Shown in pieces: positions 1 through 4,890 of a stretch of 5,534 nt of DNA (positions within the stretch are counted from its first letter, which is position 1; each line of letters begins with the position of its first letter). The translations under genes were made by a program, and so were the position numbers. The notes under the pieces are model-generated. The model searched no databases, was not told the origin of the DNA, and saw only the letters and a list, made by a program, of their open reading frames with translations. Source of the DNA: Pseudomonadota bacterium (GTDB lineage Bacteria; Pseudomonadota; Alphaproteobacteria; Rhizobiales; Hyphomicrobiaceae); the NCBI GenBank assembly GCA_023430845.1, contig JAEYYJ010000234.1:1-5534 (forward strand). Reading direction: 5' to 3'.

Positions 1-752
1 CCATCCGCGCCGAGCAGGATCACGAGTGCCTCGGGCTCCGCGCGCTGCACGAACGGATAGACCAGCCGCTCCAGCACCAGAGCGTACTCGCTGTCGTTGA
101 TCCCGCGCGGGACCGGCACATTCAGCGCGCGACCGCCGTGCGCATCCTCCAGCCGTCCCGTACCAGGCCATCGGCCATCCTCGTGAAGCGACACCAAGGA
201 CACGCGCGGGTCATCCGCAAAAGCGGCCTCGACGCCATCGCCGTGATGAGCATCGAGATCCACATGCAGCACGCGCGTCAGTCCGGCATCGAGCAGCCGC
301 ATGATCGCAAAGACCGGATCATTGAGATAGCAGAAGCCGGAGGCGCGGGCGGGCCTGCCATGATGCGTCCCGCCCGTCGGATGAAAGGCAACGCCGCCTG
401 TGAGCACAAGCTCGGCCGCCAGCATCGAACCGCCAACGGTCGCCCGCGCACGATCCCAGAGGCCCGGGAAAACCGGACATTCCATAGTGCCGAGATTGTA
501 GCGCTCACGCATCTCGGTCGTTGCGCGTCCGGCGGCCTCCGCCTGCTCCAGCGCATCGAGATAGTCCGGCACGTGAAAACGCTCGATCACAGCCCGCGTC
601 GGCAAGGCGGGCACGCGCGTCCGCGCCGGATCGCGCCAGCCGAGCACCTCGATGAGGTCCTGCACCGCAGCCTGCCGCCGCGTCGCCAGCGGATGGTGAC
701 GCCCGAACGCGGGGCGGCGAAATATCTCATGTGTCACCAGAAGCGGCCGCAC
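1..752 (-). CDS. Histone deacetylase / AcuC-family zinc amidohydrolase (C-terminus off the left edge)
   Basis: Translating the minus strand from a GTG at 752 gives 250 residues, open to the window edge. The protein is a class I/II-like deacetylase: FHVPDYLDAL at 59-68, the active-site His pair in GGTHHG at 127-132, GFCYLND at 139-145, DLDAHHGDG at 165-173, the PGTG segment at 196-199 and LLGAD at 246-250. The expected zinc ligands are D167, H169 and D250, so the metal site looks complete. The later catalytic Tyr region is outside the window. Family members remove acyl groups from lysines, acetyl-CoA synthetase or polyamines; the substrate here cannot be told, so no symbol is given. The GTG start is chosen because GAGGGG lies 9 bases upstream and residues 4-9 (LLVTHE) match where the family normally begins. 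An in-frame GTG further upstream is less likely. It is divergent from the tusA-like gene. Cytoplasmic: no signal peptide is seen. Confidence 0.93.
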   Translation of the reverse strand, partial: MRPLLVTHEIFRRPAFGRHHPLATRRQAAVQDLIEVLGWRDPARTRVPALPTRAVIERFHVPDYLDALEQAEAAGRATTEMRERYNLGTMECPVFPGLWDRARATVGGSMLAAELVLTGGVAFHPTGGTHHGRPARASGFCYLNDPVFAIMRLLDAGLTRVLHVDLDAHHGDGVEAAFADDPRVSLVSLHEDGRWPGTGRLEDAHGGRALNVPVPRGINDSEYALVLERLVYPFVQRAEPEALVILLGAD

Positions 753-776
753 GTATCCCTGCCCCTCGACGTGGCC

Positions 777-805
777 TTGGCATTCAATTATACGCAGGCT
801 TGAAT
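777..805 (+). promoter_or_regulatory. Possible sigma-70-type promoter for the tusA-like gene
   Basis: TTGGCA (777-782, 5 of 6 to TTGACA) and TTGAAT (800-805, 4 of 6 to TATAAT) are separated by exactly 17 bases. The predicted start lies near 812, about 70 bases before the ATG at 884. The element overlaps the TATAAT of the opposing deacetylase promoter, so the two directions would compete for polymerase. The hexamer matches are moderate, so this is a candidate only. Confidence 0.33.
787..792 (-). promoter_or_regulatory. Perfect -10 hexamer (TATAAT) for the deacetylase gene
   Basis: Read on the minus strand this is TATAAT. It would place a transcription start near 780 and give a leader of about 28 bases containing the GAGGGG ribosome site before the GTG at 752. 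No good -35 hexamer is visible 16-18 bases upstream (GCCGCT at 17), so the promoter may be weak or need an activator. An exact TATAAT in such GC-rich DNA, correctly placed before a gene start, is the support; no experiment backs it. Confidence 0.42.
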
Positions 806-883
806 ATGGAGCGGCCGCCACGACCAGCGCAACAGGTCCGTGGACGCGAGAACAGGCTGCGGAAGCGCACGGAGTCCAGAAGC

Positions 884-1111
884 ATGGCCGACAAGACGCT
901 CGACACGAAGGGGCTGAACTGCCCGCTGCCGATCCTGAAGGCCAAAAAGGCCATCGGAGAGGTCCCGGTCAGCGGCACGCTCGAAGTGCTCGCCACGGAT
1001 CCCGGCGCCGTCGCCGACTTCCAGGCCTTCTGCCGGCAGACCAAGCATGAACTGGTCGAGCATTCCGAGGAAGCTGGCATCTATCGCTTCCTCATCCGGC
1101 GCACGTCCTGA
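884..1111 (+). CDS. TusA/SirA-family sulfur-carrier protein (sulfurtransferase)
   Basis: A 75-residue protein with the TusA signature: LDTKGLNCPLP at residues 6-16, with C13 in the CPxP motif as the persulfide-carrying cysteine. Then come TDP at 38-40, an FC at 49-50 and a C-terminal YRFLIRR strand at 67-73. E. coli TusA (about 81 residues) accepts sulfur from IscS and passes it on for tRNA 2-thiouridine synthesis; other family members serve molybdenum cofactor or sulfur-oxidation pathways. No IscS, TusBCD/E or hdr/dsr partner is in view, so the pathway is open and I do not assign the symbol tusA. The ATG at 884 is preferred over the in-frame upstream ATG at 731 because the family begins here and GGAG sits at 871-874; the earlier start would overlap the divergent deacetylase gene. 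It lies 107 bases before rarA, same strand. Cytoplasmic. Confidence 0.92.
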   Translation: MADKTLDTKGLNCPLPILKAKKAIGEVPVSGTLEVLATDPGAVADFQAFCRQTKHELVEHSEEAGIYRFLIRRTS

Positions 1112-1166
1112 GCCTCGCGGTGAAATAGACGCTCCGGGCGCCACTTGACGGCCGCGCTTCATCCTT

Positions 1167-1188
1167 GCCACGGTCGCCTTGCCGTGGC
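1167..1188 (+). other. Perfect 7-bp inverted repeat in the spacer before rarA
   Basis: GCCACGG (1167-1173) and CCGTGGC (1182-1188) are exact reverse complements around an 8-base loop, 30 bases before the rarA ATG. There is no following T-run, so it is not a standard intrinsic terminator. It could be a leader hairpin, a weak attenuator, a binding site or chance. It falls between the tusA-like gene and rarA, the only non-coding stretch between those two co-directional genes. Confidence 0.35.
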
Positions 1189-1218
1189 GCAGATGCCGCG
1201 CGCGGCGGAGCTCAGAGC

Positions 1219-2532
1219 ATGACGAATCTTTTTGAAGCAGCCGGCCTGGAGCAGGGCGCCCCGCGCCCGCTTGCCGACCGTCTGCGTCCCAAGAAACTCG
1301 CCGAGGTGATCGGCCAGGCACACATCGTCGGCCCCGAAGGCTCGTTGACGCGCATGCTGCGTGCGGGCCGCCTGCCGAATCTCATTCTTTGGGGCCCACC
1401 CGGCGTCGGCAAAACCACGATCGCCCGCCTCCTTGCGCAGGAAACCAAGCTCGAATTCGAGCAGCTCTCGGCGATCTTTTCAGGTGTCCAGGATCTCCGC
1501 AAAGCGTTCGACCGCGCGAAGGCGCGTCGCGAGCAGGGCAAAGGAACACTCCTCTTCATCGACGAGATCCACCGCTTCAATCGCGCCCAGCAGGACGGCT
1601 TTCTTCCGCACATGGAGGACGGCACGATCACGCTCGTCGGCGCGACGACGGAGAACCCATCGTTCGAGCTCAACGGCGCGTTGCTCTCGCGCGCGACGAC
1701 ACTGGTCCTGAACCGCCTCGATGACACCGACATGGGCGAGTTACTGGCCCGCGTCGAACGCGAGACGGGCCGCTCGCTGCCGGTCGACGACGATGCGCGC
1801 GTAGCCCTCATCGGCATGGCCGATGGAGATGGGCGCGCCTTCATCAATCTTTGTGAGGAAGTTCTCGCGGCTGTCGCCGACGATGAACCGCCGCTCAACA
1901 CGGCTTCGCTCGTGTCACTCGTCCAGCGCCGCGCGCCGCTCTACGACAAGAGTCGCGACGGCCACTACAATCTCATCAGCGCGCTCCACAAAGCCGTGCG
2001 CGGGTCCGATCCCGATGCGGCGCTGTACTGGCTCTGCCGGATGCTGGACGGCGGCGAGGACCGGCTCTTTCTCGCACGCCGCCTCGTGCGCATGGCTGTC
2101 GAGGATATCGGTCTCGCCGATCCGGCGGCCGTGACGCAAGCCCTCGCGGCGAAAGACACCTACGATTTTCTCGGCAGTCCCGAAGGCGAGCTCGCACTCG
2201 CGCAGGCAACGATCTACATGGCCACCGCGCCAAAATCGAACGCGGCTTACACAGCCTACAAAGCCGCAATGCGTGCGGCGAAGAACAACGGCAGCCTTGC
2301 GCCGCCGAAGCACATATTGAACGCGCCGACCAAGCTCATGTCCGAGCAAGGCTATGGTGCAGGTTACGAGTACGATCACTCGACGGCAGAGGGCTTCTCG
2401 GGTCAGGACTATTTTCCTGACGAGATGGAGCGCGAGCAGTACTACGATCCGCCCGAGCGCGGTTTCGAGCGCGAGATCAGAAAGCGCCTCGCCTATTGGC
2501 AGCGCCTGCGCGACGAGAAATCCGGCCGTTGA
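1219..2532 (+). CDS. rarA: Replication-associated recombination protein A (RarA/MgsA), AAA+ ATPase
   Basis: A 437-residue protein, close to the 447 of E. coli RarA. It is the bacterial relative of Mgs1/WRNIP1, an AAA+ ATPase related to clamp-loader subunits that acts at stalled or gapped replication forks. In order: the N-terminal RPKKLAEVIGQ segment typical of the clamp-loader clade (23-33), Walker A GPPGVGKT at 59-66, Walker B LLFIDEIH at 111-118, sensor 1 GATTEN at 141-146 and an SR arginine-finger pair at 157-158. The oligomerisation domain follows (SDPDAALYW and ARRLVRMAVEDIGLADP), then a conserved C-terminal part with NAPTKLM and GYGAGYEY. The ATG at 1219 is chosen over the in-frame TTG at 1165: GGAG lies 8 bases upstream, and the family starts with this TNLF-type segment. 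It is intact, in a simple plus-strand row after the tusA-like gene. Any co-transcription is uncertain. Confidence 0.96.
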   Translation: MTNLFEAAGLEQGAPRPLADRLRPKKLAEVIGQAHIVGPEGSLTRMLRAGRLPNLILWGPPGVGKTTIARLLAQETKLEFEQLSAIFSGVQDLRKAFDRAKARREQGKGTLLFIDEIHRFNRAQQDGFLPHMEDGTITLVGATTENPSFELNGALLSRATTLVLNRLDDTDMGELLARVERETGRSLPVDDDARVALIGMADGDGRAFINLCEEVLAAVADDEPPLNTASLVSLVQRRAPLYDKSRDGHYNLISALHKAVRGSDPDAALYWLCRMLDGGEDRLFLARRLVRMAVEDIGLADPAAVTQALAAKDTYDFLGSPEGELALAQATIYMATAPKSNAAYTAYKAAMRAAKNNGSLAPPKHILNAPTKLMSEQGYGAGYEYDHSTAEGFSGQDYFPDEMEREQYYDPPERGFEREIRKRLAYWQRLRDEKSGR

Positions 2533-2546
2533 CGCTGCCCCGCGTC

Positions 2547-2560
2547 TTGACGCGCATCAA
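2547..2560 (+). promoter_or_regulatory. FixK/FNR-type binding site (anaerobox) upstream of the hemerythrin gene
   Basis: TTGAC-GCGC-ATCAA matches the alphaproteobacterial FixK/FnrL pattern TTGAY-N4-RTCAA at all ten defined positions, and the E. coli FNR consensus (TTGAT-N4-ATCAA) at nine of ten. The site lies in the 123-base spacer between rarA and the hemerythrin gene, starting 15 bases after the rarA stop. CRP/FNR-superfamily regulators that use this site respond to low oxygen or nitric oxide, which suits a hemerythrin-domain product. The regulator itself is not in the window. Confidence 0.55.
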
Positions 2561-2582
2561 GGCGTCACTATCCGCACCGCTG

Positions 2583-2588
2583 TACAGT
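2583..2588 (+). promoter_or_regulatory. Putative -10 element of an FNR-dependent class II promoter
   Basis: TACAGT (4 of 6 to TATAAT) lies exactly where a -10 hexamer should be if the FixK/FNR box (centre 2553.5) is at -41.5. The start would then be near 2595, with a leader of about 61 bases before the hemerythrin GTG. The hexamer is embedded in the 8-base palindrome CTGTACAG (2580-2587). In class II promoters the activator replaces the need for a good -35, and none is seen here. Confidence 0.4.
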
Positions 2589-2655
2589 CCACCGTCGAAC
2601 GCGTCCCGCCGCCGGTACGGCAGGGCCGGCGTGCTCGGACGGCGAGGCCGGATTC

Positions 2656-3216
2656 GTGGCGGAAAACATGCAGTATCGCGCCCTGGCAGAAGTCGAGTGT
2701 CCGATCCTGGACCCCTTCGTCCTGCTCGATGAGGACAATGCCCTGCGCCTCGACCTCTGCGATCTCCTCGAGCACATCGCGGATGGCTTACCCGAGAACG
2801 CGGCGCCGCAGCTCGCGCAACTCGCCTCGTCCGCCATCGAGCGCGGCTGGATCAATCACACGGTCTTCGAGGAGCAGGCGCTCTTTCCTGTGCTCCACCA
2901 TCACGGCCTTGACCATCCCGAGCTGAGCGCCTGCGTGGCGCAACTCGCCTCCGAGCACGAAAGCGATCTCGGCTTCGATCAGGAGCTCATCGATACACTC
3001 AATGACCTCGCGCGCGGCGGACCGCCTGCGAATCCGGAAATGGTCGGATACCTTCTGCGCGCGCATTTCGTGCCGATGCGCCGTCACGTTCTTTGGGAGA
3101 ACGCTTTGCTGATCCCGGCCGCGCGGCGGCTTCTCTCGGCAGAGGAAGTCACCACGCTGCGCGAGTGGATCCGCGATCGCGAGCCGGAGCGCTGCACGTG
3201 CGGCCGGCTCGGCTGA
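2656..3216 (+). CDS. Hemerythrin (HHE) domain protein, predicted diiron gas-binding or sensing
   Basis: A 186-residue all-helical protein with hemerythrin-like metal motifs: H68-xxx-E72 (HTVFE) followed by LFPVL in helix B, EH at 100-101 in helix C and H144-xxx-E148 (HVLWE) followed by IPAARRLL in helix D. Helix A (LLDEDNALRLDLCDLLEHIAD, in two parts, 23-43) has N28 where the first ligand His is usually found. The iron site may therefore be altered, or this may be a normal variant of the subfamily. A CTC pair near the end (C180, C182) is an extra feature. Proteins of this family bind oxygen or NO, or act in iron-sulfur repair; the role here is not known. The GTG at 2656 has GAGG 8 bases upstream. 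The ATG at 2668, with GGCGGA closer by, is a real alternative and would remove only four residues. A FixK/FNR box upstream suggests oxygen or NO control. The gene ends 9 bases from the convergent GGT-family gene. Confidence 0.88.
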   Translation: MAENMQYRALAEVECPILDPFVLLDEDNALRLDLCDLLEHIADGLPENAAPQLAQLASSAIERGWINHTVFEEQALFPVLHHHGLDHPELSACVAQLASEHESDLGFDQELIDTLNDLARGGPPANPEMVGYLLRAHFVPMRRHVLWENALLIPAARRLLSAEEVTTLREWIRDREPERCTCGRLG

Positions 3217-3225
3217 TGCGAACGC

Positions 3226-4827
3226 CTACACCTCGTCTTCGGAGACGGCCTCACTCCACGGATGATGCGGCTCCGTCGCGCCTTCGTTGCGACCGCGCGA
3301 GCGCCGCACGGCACCGGCAATCGTGAAGTTCGACGGAAACTCGACGGGCTCGCCGATGACGGACTTGTAGGTCTCCGTCAGCGCATCGATGGTCTTCTGC
3401 GGCAGGCGGCGATCGATGATCACCGGCGAGACGTTCGAGATGTCGAGGCGCGGCTCGTGGAAGGCTTCGTCGAGGTCGAAGCCGAAATCCGCCGACATGG
3501 CCAGAAGCTGGAAGACCGCCGGCAGAATGCGCCGCCCGCCGCAGCCGCCGATGGCGATCGTCGAGTCGCCGCCGGTCATCACGGCCGGCACGTAGTTGGC
3601 GAGCGCCCGCGCATCGGCAGCGATCGAGTTCGGACCACCCGGCGTCGGATCGAACCAGTTGATGCCGTTGTTCATGAGAATGCCGGACTGCGGCAGCACG
3701 ATACGCGCGCCGAACAGCGTCAGCAGCGTCTGCGTCAGCGTCACCATGTTGCCTTCGCGATCGACGACGGAGATGTGCGTTGTCGAGGTGGGCGCGGTCT
3801 TCTCACCGGCATCACCCATGACCTTGAAGCGGTGCTTCCAGGCAGCCTGCATGGCGCCCGCATAGGCAACGAATGTCTTCGCATTCAGCTTAGCGTCGGG
3901 CTTCTTGCGCAACTTTTGCAGCTCGCGGAAGGCGACAGCGAGCGTCGGTCCGCCATTGAGTTCCGGGAGCACGTGAATCGTGCGGTCGAGGTAGGAAATT
4001 TTCAGTGGCTCCAGCTCGGGCGGCGCGACGGCGGCGAGATCATCTTCGGAAAGATAGCCGCCCATCGCGCGGACATCATCGGCGATGGTCTTCGCGAGCG
4101 CGCCCTTGTAGAGGGCGCTGGCGCCGTCCGCCGCAATGGCCTTCAGCGTCTTCGCAAGGCTCGGACATGGCAGGCGTCCAATGGGTCGCGGGTCTGCGTT
4201 AGCGGTGATGTAAGGCGGCAATCCACCGGGCAGGAAGCGCTCACGCGCGCCCGGATCTTTCTGCAGGTCCTTCATCGCGGCGCCGATCGCCACCGCCGTG
4301 TGCCAATCGACGGGAAGGCCTTCCTCGGCGAGTGCGATGGCGGGCTTCAGCAGATCGCGCCAGCGCTTGATGCCGTAGTGCTTGTGCGCGAGTGCCAGAA
4401 GGGCCGGCTGCGTCGGCGCAATCACGGCCTTGGGCCCGACCGTGTTGATGTTGCCCTTCACCATCGCCCAGCCGAACAGATTGCCGGCATCGGCATCACC
4501 TGTCAGCGCGTAGTCCTCGGGCCGGAGTGTCTTCGGGCTGCGCCCGCCACCGTCGAACGCGCGGATCTTCCCTGTTTTCGCCTCGTAGACGAGCATGGCA
4601 CCGACGCCGCCAATGCCGCTCATCCACGGCTCCGCGACACCAACTGTCATCGCCGCAGCAACCGCGGCATCGACGGCGTGGCCGCCTTCCTTGAGCACGC
4701 GCGCGCCCGCTTCCGAGGCCATGCGGTTCTGCGTCACCACGATGCCACCCTTCGAGCGCGCCGATGGCTTGCGCACCGTGCGCTTGATGGAGAAGTTCGG
4801 CGAAAGCGCACTCTTGGGCTTAGGCAT
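3226..4827 (-). CDS. Gamma-glutamyltransferase-family Ntn hydrolase, probably with a non-canonical substrate
   Basis: A 533-residue GGT-fold proenzyme. The large-subunit part has GGHAVDAAVAAAMTVGVAEP (48-67), GIGG (71-74) and DGGGRSP (92-98). The small subunit should begin at T349 of TTHISVVD, the self-cleavage site and nucleophile, followed by SGILMNN (381-387) and the oxyanion GG in GCGG (428-431). The catalytic apparatus is therefore present. Compared from memory with E. coli GGT, the residues that bind gamma-glutamate appear replaced, so transpeptidation of glutathione is doubtful; relatives include oxamate amidohydrolase (HpxW) and other amidases. There is no hydrophobic signal peptide (the N-terminus is basic and Pro/Ser-rich), so it is predicted cytoplasmic, unlike periplasmic GGT. 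It lies 63 bases downstream of the alpha/beta hydrolase gene on the same strand, probably co-transcribed. The ATG at 4827 has only a weak ribosome site (AAAGG, about 10 bases upstream). No frameshift is seen. Confidence 0.94.
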   Translation of the reverse strand: MPKPKSALSPNFSIKRTVRKPSARSKGGIVVTQNRMASEAGARVLKEGGHAVDAAVAAAMTVGVAEPWMSGIGGVGAMLVYEAKTGKIRAFDGGGRSPKTLRPEDYALTGDADAGNLFGWAMVKGNINTVGPKAVIAPTQPALLALAHKHYGIKRWRDLLKPAIALAEEGLPVDWHTAVAIGAAMKDLQKDPGARERFLPGGLPPYITANADPRPIGRLPCPSLAKTLKAIAADGASALYKGALAKTIADDVRAMGGYLSEDDLAAVAPPELEPLKISYLDRTIHVLPELNGGPTLAVAFRELQKLRKKPDAKLNAKTFVAYAGAMQAAWKHRFKVMGDAGEKTAPTSTTHISVVDREGNMVTLTQTLLTLFGARIVLPQSGILMNNGINWFDPTPGGPNSIAADARALANYVPAVMTGGDSTIAIGGCGGRRILPAVFQLLAMSADFGFDLDEAFHEPRLDISNVSPVIIDRRLPQKTIDALTETYKSVIGEPVEFPSNFTIAGAVRRSRGRNEGATEPHHPWSEAVSEDEV

Positions 4828-4890
4828 GAGGGTATGGCCTTTCAGAGGAGGTGGAGAGATTGAGATGGCGGCGTGCCGTGACGGGCGTAC
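4828..4890 (-). other. Spacer between alpha/beta hydrolase and GGT-family gene, with an anti-Shine-Dalgarno-like tract
   Basis: On the minus strand, which would be the GGT-family leader, this spacer contains CCACCTCCT, the same sequence type as the 3' end of 16S rRNA. A weak AAAGG follows, 10 bases before the ATG. No terminator hairpin or clear promoter is visible, which supports read-through from the hydrolase gene. Read on the plus strand, the same tract is AGGAGGT at 4846-4852, before an ATG at 4865; see the rejected list for that antisense frame. Confidence 0.3.

Noticed and set aside
138..803. A plus-strand open frame of 221 codons over the left region.
   Set aside because: It lies codon-for-codon antisense to the deacetylase gene and shows no motifs. 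The minus strand carries the complete zinc-site signature.
1145..1150. TTGACG as a -35 element for a rarA promoter.
   Set aside because: The sequence 16-18 bases downstream is GC-rich with no -10-like hexamer.
1165..1218. In-frame TTG extension of rarA by 18 residues.
   Set aside because: The extension overlaps the spacer hairpin, has no family similarity and lacks a good ribosome site, whereas the ATG at 1219 has GGAG at proper spacing.
2543..2564. An 8-base stem (one G-T pair) with a 6-base loop just after rarA, as a possible terminator.
   Set aside because: No T-run follows, and the dyad is better explained by the symmetric FixK/FNR box it contains.
3234..3247. CGTCT-TCGG-AGACG hairpin at the junction of the two convergent genes, as a bidirectional terminator.
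   Set aside because: The stem is only five base pairs, there is no T-run on either side, and it lies inside the last codons of the GGT-family gene, so coding constraint explains it as well.
3262..4863. A plus-strand open frame of 533 codons covering almost the whole GGT-family gene and, by coincidence, of the same length.
   Set aside because: Its codons are exact reverse complements of the sense codons, so it stays open simply because the GGT gene avoids TTA, CTA and TCA. Its translation is Arg/His-rich with no recognisable motif, while the minus strand has clear family motifs.
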